A stretch of DNA of 64,000 bases from Arthrobacter sp. MYb229 (GCF_002975405.1 NZ_PCPS01000003.1:62001-126000), one strand, 5' to 3'. Numbered from the stretch's first letter, positions 42,484 to 52,524 are shown. A program made the numbers and translations. Notes: a model not told the origin generated them from the letters alone.

Positions 42484-43890
42484 ATGGACACCGTGGATTA
42501 CGGGGTGCTCTCCCCCGCATGGGCCGGAACTCCGGCGGCAGCCACCGCCAGCGACGTGGCCTTTGTCCAGGCGATGCTCGATGTGGAGGCCGGCTGGGCC
42601 AGGGTTCAGGCAGATGCAGGCCTGTGCACCCCCGAAGACGCGCACGCCGTAGCCAATGCCGCCCGGGTGGCCCGCTATGACCTGAAGCTGCTTGCCGCGA
42701 AGACCCCGGATGGCGCCAATGCGCTCATCCCGCTGCTGGGCATGATGCGCGAACGGCTCACCGAGGACAACGCGCCGAAGAGCGCTGGCACCGCGCTGCA
42801 CCGGGGAGCCACCAGCCAGGACATTATCGATTCCGCGCTGATGCTCGTCCTCTCGCGCACCCTGCGCTCCACCCTCGCCGACCTGCGCAGTACCGCGCGC
42901 GGCCTGGCCGCGCTGGCCGAAGAGCACCGCGGGACGCTGTGCATTGCACGCTCGCTGACGCAGCACGCGCTGCCAACCACCTTCGGCTGGAAGGCGGCCA
43001 GCTGGTTGTCCGCAGTGCTCAGCGCTGAGCAGCAGCTGTCCCACACCGAAAGCCAGCTATCCCTTCAATGGGGTGGCGCCGTGGGCACCCTCGCCTCGCT
43101 GGAGCAGTTCCTCGGTGACCGCCCGGAGCTGAACACCGGCTCCGCAGAGCTGAGCACCAAGCTGGCCGAGGTCCTGGGACTTGCCGATGCGGGGACACCA
43201 TGGCATACCAACCGCCTGCCCATCGTGCAGGCAGGCTCGGCCTTGGCCGCCTGCATCGCGGCACTGGGAAGTTTTGGCGCGGATGTGCTCACCGCATCCC
43301 GCCCGGAAATCGGTGAGCTGTCCGAACCGCGCGAAGCTGGCAAGGGCGGTTCCTCGGCGATGCCGCAAAAGCAGAATCCGGTGCGTTCGGTCTTGCTGCG
43401 CAATGCCGCGATCAGCGCCCCGGGGCTCGCCGCCACCCTGTTTGCCGCCGCCGGCAGCGCGGTGGATGAACGCCCCGATGGCGGCTGGCACTCCGAATGG
43501 AGCGCCCTGCGCGAACTGTTGCGGCTGGCCTCCGGTGCGGCTCACCATGCCGCCGCGCTCGCCACCGGGCTCACGGTCAACGCACCCGCGATGGAGCGCA
43601 ACCTGAAGCTGGGCGGCGATGCGATTCTCTCCGAACGCCTCGCCATGGTCCTCGCCCCGCTTGTCAGCGGCGGCAAACCAGCCATTCAGGCCTTGGTCCT
43701 GCGATCGCTGACCGATCAGATCAGCCTGCGTGAGCTGTTGAGATTAGAGATCTCCTCACACGATCTAACCGATGAAGAACTTTCCGAATTACTGGATCCG
43801 GCGGGCTACCTCGGTGCCGCGGATCGTTTCACTACAACCGTTCTCGCCGATTACTCGGCACGAAAGGAATTATGGCAGTCCCACACTTAA
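42484..43890 (+). CDS. pcaB: 3-carboxy-cis,cis-muconate cycloisomerase
   Basis: The 468-residue fumarase/aspartase-fold enzyme closes 3-carboxymuconate to 4-carboxymuconolactone. Superfamily motifs are HRGATSQDIIDSA and the signature GKGGSSAMPQKQNPVRS. The start at 42484 (MDTVDYGVLSPAW) has GAGGGA upstream; an ATG at 42460 is possible. It overlaps pcaD by 19 bases, so the two are translated together. Confidence 0.94.
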   Translation: MDTVDYGVLSPAWAGTPAAATASDVAFVQAMLDVEAGWARVQADAGLCTPEDAHAVANAARVARYDLKLLAAKTPDGANALIPLLGMMRERLTEDNAPKSAGTALHRGATSQDIIDSALMLVLSRTLRSTLADLRSTARGLAALAEEHRGTLCIARSLTQHALPTTFGWKAASWLSAVLSAEQQLSHTESQLSLQWGGAVGTLASLEQFLGDRPELNTGSAELSTKLAEVLGLADAGTPWHTNRLPIVQAGSALAACIAALGSFGADVLTASRPEIGELSEPREAGKGGSSAMPQKQNPVRSVLLRNAAISAPGLAATLFAAAGSAVDERPDGGWHSEWSALRELLRLASGAAHHAAALATGLTVNAPAMERNLKLGGDAILSERLAMVLAPLVSGGKPAIQALVLRSLTDQISLRELLRLEISSHDLTDEELSELLDPAGYLGAADRFTTTVLADYSARKELWQSHT

Positions 43891-44669
43891 CCCCGTCTCT
43901 GCTGCACACCGACAAGAACCTGCCAACGCTGGTTGTTGGTCCCTCGCTGGGTACTTCCTCCCTGCACCTGTGGGGACCTGCGGTTCCCGCACTGATGGAT
44001 CACTTCCAGATCGTTGCCTGGGACCTTCCCGGCCACGGCGCGAGCAAGCCATCCACCGAAGAGTTCTCCCTGGGCGAGCTGGCCACCGGGGTGATCACCA
44101 TGATCGATGCGCTGCGCGCCGATTCGGTCATCTCCGAAGACAGCAAGCTGTACTACGCCGGCGTTTCGGTTGGCGGAGCAACGGCCTTGCAACTGGCGGT
44201 TGACTACCCGGGTACCTTCGACGGGCTCTCTTCCATCTGCGCCGCGGCTAAGATCGGAACCCCTGAGGGCTGGACCGAACGAGCAGAGCTCGTTGCGAAG
44301 GCAGGCACCCCCACCATGATTGCCGGTTCCGCGCAGCGCTGGTTCGCCCCGGGGTTCATCGAAAAACAACCGGTCATCTCCACCGACCTCCTGCACAATC
44401 TGCAGGACGCAGATCGTTTCGCCTACGCCCATGTCTGTGGCGCGCTGGCAGGATTCGACGTGCGCGAACGCCTTGCGGCAACGACCGACCCGATCCTCGC
44501 CATCAACGGCGCCCAGGACCAGGTCTGCCCGCCGGCGGATGCAGAATTCATTGCCGAAAACGCTCCGCAGGGAACCGCAGCGGTCATTGATTCCGCCGCG
44601 CATCTGGCACCGGCCGAAGCGCCTGAAGAAACCGCGGCCCTGCTGGTTGATTTCTTCACCGCCAACTAA
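43872..44669 (+). CDS. pcaD: 3-oxoadipate enol-lactonase
   Basis: The 265-residue alpha/beta-hydrolase has the nucleophile S99 in YAGVSVGGATAL, an acidic residue in AINGAQDQVCPP and the catalytic histidine in DSAAHLAPAEAPE. It hydrolyses 3-oxoadipate enol-lactone to 3-oxoadipate. In many relatives PcaD is fused to PcaC as PcaL; here the two are separate genes 17 bases apart. Confidence 0.93.
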   Translation: MAVPHLTPSLLHTDKNLPTLVVGPSLGTSSLHLWGPAVPALMDHFQIVAWDLPGHGASKPSTEEFSLGELATGVITMIDALRADSVISEDSKLYYAGVSVGGATALQLAVDYPGTFDGLSSICAAAKIGTPEGWTERAELVAKAGTPTMIAGSAQRWFAPGFIEKQPVISTDLLHNLQDADRFAYAHVCGALAGFDVRERLAATTDPILAINGAQDQVCPPADAEFIAENAPQGTAAVIDSAAHLAPAEAPEETAALLVDFFTAN

Positions 44670-44686
44670 GAAAGGTTGCCAGAGAC

Positions 44687-45085
44687 ATGTCAGATTCCCA
44701 GCGTCAGCCCGGAGATTCCTATGATGCGGGCATGGTGGTGCGCCGCGAGGTACTCGGAAGCGAACACGTAGATCGCTCCACCAATAACTCGAACGAGTTC
44801 ACCGACGAATTCCAGGAAATGATCACCCGCTACGCCTGGGGCACCATCTGGACGCGTGACGGACTGCCGCGCACCACGCGCAGCGCCATCACCCTGACCG
44901 CCATGATCGCCGGCGGCTACTGGGAAGAGCTGGAAATGCATGTGCATGCCGCCCTGCGCAACGGCATGACCGCCGAAGAAATCAAGGAAGTCTTCCTGCA
45001 GTGCGCAATCTACTGCTCGGTGCCTGCAGCGAACGTCGCGTTCAAAATCGGCAAGAAGGTGCTGGACGAATACGCGAACGAGTAG
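44687..45085 (+). CDS. pcaC: 4-carboxymuconolactone decarboxylase
   Basis: The 132-residue protein removes carbon dioxide from 4-carboxymuconolactone to give the enol-lactone used by PcaD. VRREVLGSEHVDRS, ITLTAMIAGGYWEELEMHVH and LQCAIYCSVPAANVAF are standard. GAAAGG lies upstream of the ATG. It ends the pobA-pcaHGBDC operon, which is closed by a strong terminator. Confidence 0.95.
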   Translation: MSDSQRQPGDSYDAGMVVRREVLGSEHVDRSTNNSNEFTDEFQEMITRYAWGTIWTRDGLPRTTRSAITLTAMIAGGYWEELEMHVHAALRNGMTAEEIKEVFLQCAIYCSVPAANVAFKIGKKVLDEYANE

Positions 45086-45097
45086 TCGATAGTGAAC

Positions 45098-45134
45098 GGC
45101 TTGGCATCAACGTTCATTCCGTTGGTGCCAAGCC
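45098..45134. terminator. Terminator between pcaC and jetD
   Basis: A 15-base stem (GGCTTGGCATCAACG at 45098-45112 with CGTTGGTGCCAAGCC at 45120-45134, one wobble) lies 13 bases after pcaC and 42 bases past the convergent jetD stop. The T run on the plus strand is short (TCATTTG), so efficiency is uncertain; it may serve both directions. Confidence 0.75.
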
Positions 45135-45175
45135 TCATTTGCAACGTTCCCGCAAGGGTGCGGTAGCCGCGGCTG

Positions 45176-46384
45176 CTATTCGATCACGCAGGGCAGGTCC
45201 CAGCCGCAGGCGCTGGCAATTTTCTCCACCGCATATCCCCAATTAATCTGTTCCTGCTCCAACCTCAACTGCGTGCTGTCGGCATCCGAGCGGAGGCTTG
45301 CCAGGAGCGAGGCCTCTGCCGCAGTGAGATGATCCAGCCGCGCCTTGGACGGTTTGCCTTCGGTGCCCCAGAATTCGCGGTGCGCTTCCAGCGTTTCCCG
45401 GTCCATCATCACACTGCGAACGTGGCCGTGGTGCGAGCGCAATTGATTCAGAATTGCGAAACCGTGGGTGTCCAAGTCTCCCCAATACACAAGCTCACAG
45501 GCATTCACCCAGTCGGCTGCGGCCAGTCCATCCAGCCCGTAGCCTGCGCCGAAAACGACCAGACTCTCCGGCATCAGCGGCATGGCCAGGAAATTGGTCC
45601 GGTTTTCGGTCACGAGAACCGTACGCACCGCAAGTGACATCGAGGCAAAGGCTTGGACCGTCATTTCAAGGTCTTCGGCGCCGCCCGGTGCGCCCAATGT
45701 TTCGGCCAACCCCCGAATACGCAGGGTGTCCGGTTCCAGCTTGAACCCGTGACGCAATTTGAAAGACTTTATTGTGGAACTGCGGGGAGTTACCGTGCCG
45801 CTGAGCACCGCCTCCATCTCGTCGATCTCGCGCAGATGCTTTTCTATAAACTTTGTGTGCACTCCGGCAAGTGCAAGTTGTCGCAGGTAGATTCCCGGTT
45901 CGCGGTTCTCCACCAGCCATCGGGCCACCTTTGCCACGGCTAGTGACTCGGAGCCCAACGCCGCGAGCCGGAAGGGACGCGCAAGCACCCAGGGCCGTAG
46001 TTGCGGTTCATTCCCCAACAGTGCCGAGGCTAAATGCGTGAATGCCGCAGCTTCCCGCCCCTTACCCAGGAATGCGATCTCCTGGTGCACGGTATCGAAC
46101 CAAGCCGCCTGAGGTACATCGTTGGCACCAATGCTTTGGTGTCCGATGCTCTTGGACTCGATGCGGTAGTGGGAAGCTGCCCGGTGAAGTTCGCTCACCC
46201 AATTCTTCGCCTCGCCAAATCGCTGCCTCAACTCCCCGGCATTTGGCGATTTCAAAGGCCTGCGGCGCGGATAAACTCCCGTTGGCTCCAGCAGCTCGCA
46301 CAGCAGCTGTCCGCGCTCCCAGGTTTTCAGTGACGCCGCCCGCAAGCTAGAAACTGTGGTCCACCCGGATTCCTTAGTTGCCAC
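45176..46384 (-). CDS. jetD: Wadjet defence subunit JetD (topoisomerase VI-like nuclease)
   Basis: The 402-residue protein has a DUF3322 N-terminal region and a DUF2220 Toprim-like C-terminal region. Toprim metal ligands are visible as E260 (LVTENRTNFL) and D303/D305 (VYWGDLDTHGF). In studied Wadjet systems JetD cuts closed-circular plasmid DNA after extrusion by JetABC. The start is GTG at 46384, overlapping the jetC end by 11 bases. It is the last gene of the operon. Confidence 0.92.
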   Translation of the reverse strand: MATKESGWTTVSSLRAASLKTWERGQLLCELLEPTGVYPRRRPLKSPNAGELRQRFGEAKNWVSELHRAASHYRIESKSIGHQSIGANDVPQAAWFDTVHQEIAFLGKGREAAAFTHLASALLGNEPQLRPWVLARPFRLAALGSESLAVAKVARWLVENREPGIYLRQLALAGVHTKFIEKHLREIDEMEAVLSGTVTPRSSTIKSFKLRHGFKLEPDTLRIRGLAETLGAPGGAEDLEMTVQAFASMSLAVRTVLVTENRTNFLAMPLMPESLVVFGAGYGLDGLAAADWVNACELVYWGDLDTHGFAILNQLRSHHGHVRSVMMDRETLEAHREFWGTEGKPSKARLDHLTAAEASLLASLRSDADSTQLRLEQEQINWGYAVEKIASACGWDLPCVIE

Positions 46385-49300
46385 GGCGTTCCTTCTCGGC
46401 CCGGTACTCTGCGATAGTCATGTTCCGCAGCTGCGAAGCCTGTCCCGAAGGATTGTCCACGAATCCGACATGCGCCACGAACGGCTCGATCACGTGAATC
46501 TTCTGCAACGGGGTGACGATCAGCAACTGCAACTTCAGCCGTTTGAACAGCTGAAGGCCATAGTGCGCCGAAGCGTCCGAGCCTCTACCGAAGGCCTCGT
46601 CGATTACGACAAATCGGAAGTTCCGTTTGGTTTCGGTTCCCCCGCTCTTTCGTCCGCCCAGTCCGAATTGGAAAGCCAGCGCCGCTGCAAGGATGGTGTA
46701 GGCCAGTTTCTCTTTCTGACCTCCTGACTTTCCACCCGAATCAGTGAAATGCTCAAATTCTTCGTTGGTCTCGCTCCACCTTTCGGAGGCACTGAAGGTA
46801 AACCAGTTGCGAACATCGGTGACCTTCTCGGTCCAGCGCTGATCTAGGCTGGTAAGCCCGTCACGTCCACGGAAACGCTCCACCAGCTTGGAAACCTGGG
46901 CGAATTTCAGCTCAGAGTATTGCTCGCTTTCCCCCAATGCTCCTTCGGAGCAAGCCCGCAAGTCGACAACGAATTCGCGAATCTCCTGGTCCGAACTCTG
47001 GTGATGCTCGAGCTGAATGTGCCGGGCCGGGTCGTACTCGATCTGCGCCAACGATTCATTAATCTGATCGATACGGCCGGTAATGTCTGTCTTCCGAGCA
47101 TCGAGGAAGGCGTTGAACGCGACAATCTCGTTGATCGTATTCTGGTTCAGCGCTTCCTTGAACTTGCTCGCGAAACGTGGCAAGTCATCTTTCTGCAGTC
47201 GTTCAAGCAGCGCGATGAACTCGTCCGCAGCCTCCAGCGCCTCGTCGAATTCGGTGCACTCTTCCTTGTACTTGGCCCGAAAAGCACCCATCAAGTTCAG
47301 GGTTCTTTCCCCGGCCCTAATGACCTGCTTGTTCAGGTTGTCAATGCGTCCGGTGAGCTGTTTATTCACCGAGCTTTCGATTCCCGGGACGTTCTTGTAG
47401 CTCAGTTCCGCCTCGCCCAACGCCTCACCCGTAAGCCGCCCGAGCTCGGCCAGTACCTGTTCACCGGTGGTTACCGGACGCAGTTCCAAGGATTTCGCGC
47501 ATGAGCTGATGGTCCCAGCGATATCCTCGCGACCTTGCTCGTTCTTACCAATTCGAATGCCAAACTGTTCGGCCTGATCCTGCAGCTTTTTCAGCTCAAG
47601 CACCAGTTCGGACTCTTTCTCGGCCAGCAATGCGAGTTGGTCATTGGCCGAAGACAGCTGCCTGTGCTCCGCCACCAATCTGTCGATTTCCCTGGCGGTG
47701 AGCTGCCAGCCGATTTCGGCGAAAGTTTTAACCGCCTCCACCGTGCCAACCGCGCGCTGCGCCGCTCCAAGTTTTCCAAGCTCCCGCAACACCACAGCAA
47801 TCCGCTGTTCGACTCCCTGCCGTTTGGCTACCGCCTCATCCACGAGCCGCCGGATCGTGGTGGTTTTCTCGTGGTTATCCCAGCCGAGCACGAAGTTCCG
47901 TCGATCCCGGCGCGCAGGGCGGTCATCTTTTTCGTGTCTCCCTCCACCGGTTTTTAACTGGCCGTTGGGTGTGACGGCTTTGGCATGGCGACGAAATTCA
48001 TCCAGGGATTCACAGCAGTGGTGGTCGAAACGTGTGTTCAGCTGTGCCGCCAGGTATGGGCGGAACTGCGTCCCTACCTTGATTTCAATCTTGGACGCCA
48101 ACGTTCCGGCACGTTGCTCCACAGCTTGCATCGGTTGCGAATCGACCTTGCGGTAGACCAATCGCCCGCGAAGGTTGTTGCGGTCTACCCAAACGGATAC
48201 CGCAGCATAATGCTGCTGGGGCACCAGCAATGACAGTGCAAACCCGCGCAGCGCCAACTCGGCGGCGCCTTCCCAGAGCTGTTCGCCGGGACGCACACGC
48301 AAGAGTTCACCGATATACGGCAGATTCGTCTCCTCCAGCCCAGTCGCCTCACAAAGTCGCCGGCGGATTTCAAGCTGTTCGCGCGGAAGCAGGTTCGTTC
48401 GCGCCTGCAGGGACGCGAGTTCCTCGTACAGCGACTGTTCTTCGGCTTTGGCTTCCGCAATTAACGCCAGCAGCCTTCCGTGGCCGTCATTGAGTACCGC
48501 AGCCTCCCGCTCCAATCGCACGGTAACTTCAGGCAAATCGGCCACGTTCGCATCGAAATCCACCTGGTCTCGGACGGGCTGCAGCGCCAGCAGGGCAGCC
48601 GAGCTTGCATAGGATTCGGCTTTGGCCTTTTGGGACTCTTGACGAACGGTAGCCGCGTGGATTTCGCTGTCGATGGTTGCCAGCCGGCCACCGCCGTGGA
48701 CTCTGATGTCCTCGCGAATCACAGCTAGTTGTTCCTGCGCTTTGAAAACCCCGGCTTTCTTGGCAGCAGAATCCCGACGAAGCCTGGTCGCGGTGCGTTC
48801 CAGCTCCGCTTGGTGTTCCAGGCTTAGTTCTAGCTGTCTGGACATGAACCACGGGGTCAGTTCCTCGCGCACCGAGCGGTACGTGGATTCTTTTGCGGAT
48901 AATTGCCGGTGCCGTTGAGCATGTTCCCGAATCGGAACAAGCATGTCGATCTGATCATTGGCCCGGCGCACCGCATCGTGGGCCTTCTTCAGATCATCAA
49001 AATGCAGGATCAGGTTCTTCAACCGACCAGCCACGTCATCGTCGTCGAGCATATTTGTGCGCACGAAGCTGGTGATGTTCTCAACCTGCTTCATTGACAC
49101 CGTGCGGTGGAACAGTTCCATGGCTTGGGAACCAGAAATGCCGAACTGTCGCTTAAACGCCGATTCATAACTGTCGAAGGTGTCAAAGACCGTCACGCCG
49201 TCGCCGCGCAACCGTCGTTTGAGTTTCAGCGGGTCACCATCGAAGTCGGCGAAGTTCCCGGTGATTGACTGCTCCGACTCGGAAAGGGAATAGAAACGGT

Positions 49301-49859
49301 TAGGTTGCCCGGCTTCTTGCGTGGCCCATAAGGTGAGCGCCAGGCTAACAGTCTTGTCCATCTCGGCGTTGCCGAAGATGCCCAGTACCACGGTGTAGCT
49401 GCCAGGTTTACGCAAAGCTACAGGTTTTGAAGCGTCTCCTCCACCGCGTTCTGACTTATGGAAGTCACGCACGTAGGACATGAGACTGCGTTCTTTTTTC
49501 TGGGCCCCGGCGGCCTTATTAAAATCAATCCGATGGGCCGGTAACAGCAGAGTCGTGATCGCGTCTACGACGGTTGATTTGCCCGAGCCGATGTCTCCGG
49601 TCAGCAAACTGTTTTCACCGTCCAGAATAAAGCGACGCACCGCCCCATCGAAGGTTCCCCAATTCAGGATCTCCAGCCGGCGCAATCGAAAACCGGGGTC
49701 ATGTCCTTCGAATTCCAAGGTCTCGGTCTGTTCAACGCGTGGGCCGTTCGCCTTGGGCAAGGGCTCGGTCGACTTGGTTGGCTCTGGTTTCACCGCGGCA
49801 ACATCGGGTGGGGAGATGAAGAGCGAGTCTTGCAAATCCGAGGTGTTTTTCGATGCCAT
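46374..49859 (-). CDS. jetC: Wadjet defence subunit JetC (SMC-like ATPase)
   Basis: The 1161-residue protein has an N-terminal ATPase half (Walker A TGDIGSGKSTVV, K94), two long coiled-coil arms (roughly residues 300-480 and 650-1000) around a hinge-like region, and a C-terminal half with signature GGKSGGQKEKLAYTILAAAL and the Walker B segment FRFVVIDEAFGRGSD. This is the MukB/SMC-like motor that extrudes plasmid loops. The ATG shares one base with the jetB stop (TAATG), with GGAG upstream. Confidence 0.93.
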   Translation of the reverse strand: MASKNTSDLQDSLFISPPDVAAVKPEPTKSTEPLPKANGPRVEQTETLEFEGHDPGFRLRRLEILNWGTFDGAVRRFILDGENSLLTGDIGSGKSTVVDAITTLLLPAHRIDFNKAAGAQKKERSLMSYVRDFHKSERGGGDASKPVALRKPGSYTVVLGIFGNAEMDKTVSLALTLWATQEAGQPNRFYSLSESEQSITGNFADFDGDPLKLKRRLRGDGVTVFDTFDSYESAFKRQFGISGSQAMELFHRTVSMKQVENITSFVRTNMLDDDDVAGRLKNLILHFDDLKKAHDAVRRANDQIDMLVPIREHAQRHRQLSAKESTYRSVREELTPWFMSRQLELSLEHQAELERTATRLRRDSAAKKAGVFKAQEQLAVIREDIRVHGGGRLATIDSEIHAATVRQESQKAKAESYASSAALLALQPVRDQVDFDANVADLPEVTVRLEREAAVLNDGHGRLLALIAEAKAEEQSLYEELASLQARTNLLPREQLEIRRRLCEATGLEETNLPYIGELLRVRPGEQLWEGAAELALRGFALSLLVPQQHYAAVSVWVDRNNLRGRLVYRKVDSQPMQAVEQRAGTLASKIEIKVGTQFRPYLAAQLNTRFDHHCCESLDEFRRHAKAVTPNGQLKTGGGRHEKDDRPARRDRRNFVLGWDNHEKTTTIRRLVDEAVAKRQGVEQRIAVVLRELGKLGAAQRAVGTVEAVKTFAEIGWQLTAREIDRLVAEHRQLSSANDQLALLAEKESELVLELKKLQDQAEQFGIRIGKNEQGREDIAGTISSCAKSLELRPVTTGEQVLAELGRLTGEALGEAELSYKNVPGIESSVNKQLTGRIDNLNKQVIRAGERTLNLMGAFRAKYKEECTEFDEALEAADEFIALLERLQKDDLPRFASKFKEALNQNTINEIVAFNAFLDARKTDITGRIDQINESLAQIEYDPARHIQLEHHQSSDQEIREFVVDLRACSEGALGESEQYSELKFAQVSKLVERFRGRDGLTSLDQRWTEKVTDVRNWFTFSASERWSETNEEFEHFTDSGGKSGGQKEKLAYTILAAALAFQFGLGGRKSGGTETKRNFRFVVIDEAFGRGSDASAHYGLQLFKRLKLQLLIVTPLQKIHVIEPFVAHVGFVDNPSGQASQLRNMTIAEYRAEKERRGN

Positions 49860-50482
49860 TATTTCTCCTCCAAGGCGGTGCGGTAATCAGCTAGGCGTGC
49901 ATCGAGTTCCCCGAGCCATTGAGCATCGACGAATGCCTTTATGATCCGCGCAACCTCAAAGCTGTCATTGCTGCCGCGAAGCTTACGCAGGAAGCCCATC
50001 TCGGCCACCTTCTTGATGCTGGCGTTCAGTTGATCGAACATCCTGACCTCATTGCTGGTTTCGGGCATAAATACCGAGACCAGCTCAGCGATCTGTTCGC
50101 GCGTCATAACCAGACGAGTTTCGGCGGTCTGCTGGTCGAATTCGGCCAGCCTCACCCGCAGCAGCGCGAGCAGCAAGGAGACGTGAAAGGTCAATTGCCT
50201 GCGAGCTACCAATCGTGGCAGCTTGGAGTCTTCTGCGGCTTTCGAACGCAAGAATGCGTAGCCTTCGATATCATCATGGAATAGCTCTAGGCCAAGCACC
50301 GCCACGTAATCCCGCGCCGAGCTGATGTTCTCCCCTAGCTCTTGCCACAACTTTTCATCTGATTCGCGGTAGATCACGCCTTTAAGCAGATGAGTGACCA
50401 CCAGGGAGAGCGAATCGGTGGGCAGAGCGGCCGCGGTTGCTGTTACTGCTGCGTCGGTATCGAATGGCAATGCTTCGGTCAT
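49859..50482 (-). CDS. jetB: Wadjet defence subunit JetB (DUF4194, kite-like)
   Basis: The 207-residue protein matches DUF4194 (LSLVVTHLLKGVIYRESDEK, LPRLVARRQLTFHVSLLLAL). It is the MukE/kite-like subunit that bridges JetA and JetC. It starts two bases after the jetA stop, with GAGGG about 10 bases upstream inside jetA, and overlaps jetC by one base. Confidence 0.9.
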   Translation of the reverse strand: MTEALPFDTDAAVTATAAALPTDSLSLVVTHLLKGVIYRESDEKLWQELGENISSARDYVAVLGLELFHDDIEGYAFLRSKAAEDSKLPRLVARRQLTFHVSLLLALLRVRLAEFDQQTAETRLVMTREQIAELVSVFMPETSNEVRMFDQLNASIKKVAEMGFLRKLRGSNDSFEVARIIKAFVDAQWLGELDARLADYRTALEEK

Positions 50483-50484
50483 CT

Positions 50485-51927
50485 CTAGTCAGCCCTCACA
50501 AATGTAATGTGCTCCACAGTGGCTTCACGCAGCGCACCGGAATTTGTCGTCCAGCTCAGCGTCTGGGTCCGCGACGCATCAATATTCGCCCATTTGGACT
50601 CTGCCGCGATCTGGAAATAAGTGACGATCTCCGCCAATCCTTTTTCTAAGGGATGCAACTGAAGTATCTCTTCCAAACTCGCTTGCGAGTCCTGCGACAA
50701 GGCCTCATCGATATTCGATTGAAGTTCGCTGCGATCCACATAAAACTGCTCGAAAAGCGCGCTCGAATCGACTTCGCTATCTTCGGAAAGTTCTACCTCG
50801 TCATTGATTATTACTTGAGTCCCTGGCTTATACAGGGGCCGCTCAAAGGGCAGGACTACCTCAATTTGTTGGGTAGGGATTTCGGCGATGGTTCCGCTAG
50901 GTGGTTCGTTGCGCAGTACCAACGCATTCGACTCGATGCTTCGGATCAGCTGCATGATGCGTTTGTTCTCCAAAAACACCTTGTCATCTAGCAGCCGGCG
51001 CATCTGCTGAGACAGCCGACGCACCGTGCCTTGGGTCTGTTCTACGGCAGGCAACCAGTCGCGTTGAAGATGCAGGATCTCGCCCAATCCTTCGATCCGC
51101 TGCAGTGCAGGGATTTGTGTTGCCTGTTCCAGTAGCTCGTTCAATTCAGAACGTTGCGCTGGCGACATCAGGTAATCCCAAAAACCCTGGAAGGTTCGTC
51201 CCTGCAACGATCCGGAGATATCTTCTTGATTCGTGAAGATCGCATCCAGCAACTCGCCTTGGGTGCCTTCCCAGGTGGAAATTCGTTCACGCACTTGGCG
51301 GTCTAGGTCACGGAAGTTTTGTTCGACTTCGCGGAAGTCAGAGAGCAGATCCTGGGCTTGAGCACGCAATTGCTGGTAGTGGTCTAGGGCTTCCGGAGCA
51401 GACATTACCGGCATATCACCGGCAGCGACCGCTTCGATCTTCACATCGATCGCCAGACGCTCGGCGCGTAGTTGTGCCAGACGGACCTCAGGGTCGGTTT
51501 CTGAACCGCGAACGAGGGTCTTGAGCAGGGAAAATATCCCGGTCAGCCTCGATTGCGTGGCGACGAATTCTCTGCCTTGCAGCGCCTGAACCCAACGCAC
51601 CGCGTCCTCGGTGGTAGGCGTCAGGTCGAAGATCGGGTCGTCCTGACCGGCAATATAGAACTTTCGAAGCCAAGCTTTCTCCGGAGCGGCCCAGTTATCA
51701 AGGTACTCCGTTGCGGCGCGTGGGAAACTTCCTTCTCCCAGTCCCTCACGAACCGTAAACAGCACGTCGTCAAGAGCATCGATTAGTTCCCGCCGTGGAA
51801 TGTTGCGGCGATTCGGTTCAATGAAAGCCGCGGCGAAGAACGCGACAACCAGCGGCGCATGGTCAGCGCGCAGCAGCGCCCACCCGGGATGGTTCTCGCG
51901 CAATCCTTGGACGGCGTAGTAATCCAC
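50485..51927 (-). CDS. jetA: Wadjet defence subunit JetA (DUF3375, kleisin)
   Basis: The 480-residue protein matches DUF3375: a winged-helix N-terminus (LRENHPGWALLRADHAPLVV), a helical middle with LTGIFSLLKTLVRGSETDPEVRL-type segments split by coiled coil, and a C-terminal domain. It is the MukF/kleisin-like subunit. The start is GTG at 51927 and is the least certain point, as the ribosome site is weak. The gene order jetA-B-C-D and domain types fit Wadjet type I. Confidence 0.9.
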   Translation of the reverse strand: MDYYAVQGLRENHPGWALLRADHAPLVVAFFAAAFIEPNRRNIPRRELIDALDDVLFTVREGLGEGSFPRAATEYLDNWAAPEKAWLRKFYIAGQDDPIFDLTPTTEDAVRWVQALQGREFVATQSRLTGIFSLLKTLVRGSETDPEVRLAQLRAERLAIDVKIEAVAAGDMPVMSAPEALDHYQQLRAQAQDLLSDFREVEQNFRDLDRQVRERISTWEGTQGELLDAIFTNQEDISGSLQGRTFQGFWDYLMSPAQRSELNELLEQATQIPALQRIEGLGEILHLQRDWLPAVEQTQGTVRRLSQQMRRLLDDKVFLENKRIMQLIRSIESNALVLRNEPPSGTIAEIPTQQIEVVLPFERPLYKPGTQVIINDEVELSEDSEVDSSALFEQFYVDRSELQSNIDEALSQDSQASLEEILQLHPLEKGLAEIVTYFQIAAESKWANIDASRTQTLSWTTNSGALREATVEHITFVRAD

Positions 51928-52038
51928 GTTTTCGACTCACTTCTTCCAGCTGTCCAACGGCCTGAATTGATGGTGCCGTTCTACCCATCATAGAAAGCAC
52001 GTGAGACAAATAGGCCGGTCTATGCAATTATCGATGAC

Positions 52039-52524
52039 TCAGGCGCGCGCTTCTATCACTGAACGTTCAAGCCAGCTTCGTTCGAATTCGCTCAGGGCCC
52101 TTGAGGACTTGCCATCCGCGGCCAAGGGGACCATCACCGTTGTCGAGTCGAAGACCGGATGCCCATCCTGGTAGCCGATCCCGCGCACGCTGAAGGATTT
52201 GGTCCCGATGCGGGTAATCCCCATGCGGATCAGCATTTCCGGCTGGTAATAGAGCGGGCGCAGGTAGTCGACCTGGATCGAGGCGACTACCGTGCCGAAT
52301 TCGAAGCGGCCGGTTTTGCCGTCTTCGCGTGTCCAGCGGATGCGTGCCTCTTCCATCAGCGTGATGATGCGGGCATTGTTCACATGCCCCAATGCGTCCT
52401 GATCCGACCAGCGCAATTGCAGCAGGATCTCGGTAGCAGCAGCCAGGTTTTCGGATTTCGCTTCAGTCATAGCTTCCATTGCACCAGATTTCCGGCCGAT
52501 CAGCTGCGCCCGTGACCTGCTCAT
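52039..52524 (-). CDS. Acyl-CoA thioesterase, hotdog fold
   Basis: The protein has one hotdog domain of the 4-hydroxybenzoyl-CoA thioesterase type: LRWSDQDALGHVNNARIITLMEEARIRW carries the catalytic aspartate, broken here by the reader at WSDQD and HVNNA. The start at 52524 overlaps the preceding gene stop (ATGA); starts at 52479 or 52470 would give a more usual length of about 145 residues and are also possible. The substrate is unknown. Confidence 0.85.
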   Translation of the reverse strand: MSRSRAQLIGRKSGAMEAMTEAKSENLAAATEILLQLRWSDQDALGHVNNARIITLMEEARIRWTREDGKTGRFEFGTVVASIQVDYLRPLYYQPEMLIRMGITRIGTKSFSVRGIGYQDGHPVFDSTTVMVPLAADGKSSRALSEFERSWLERSVIEARA

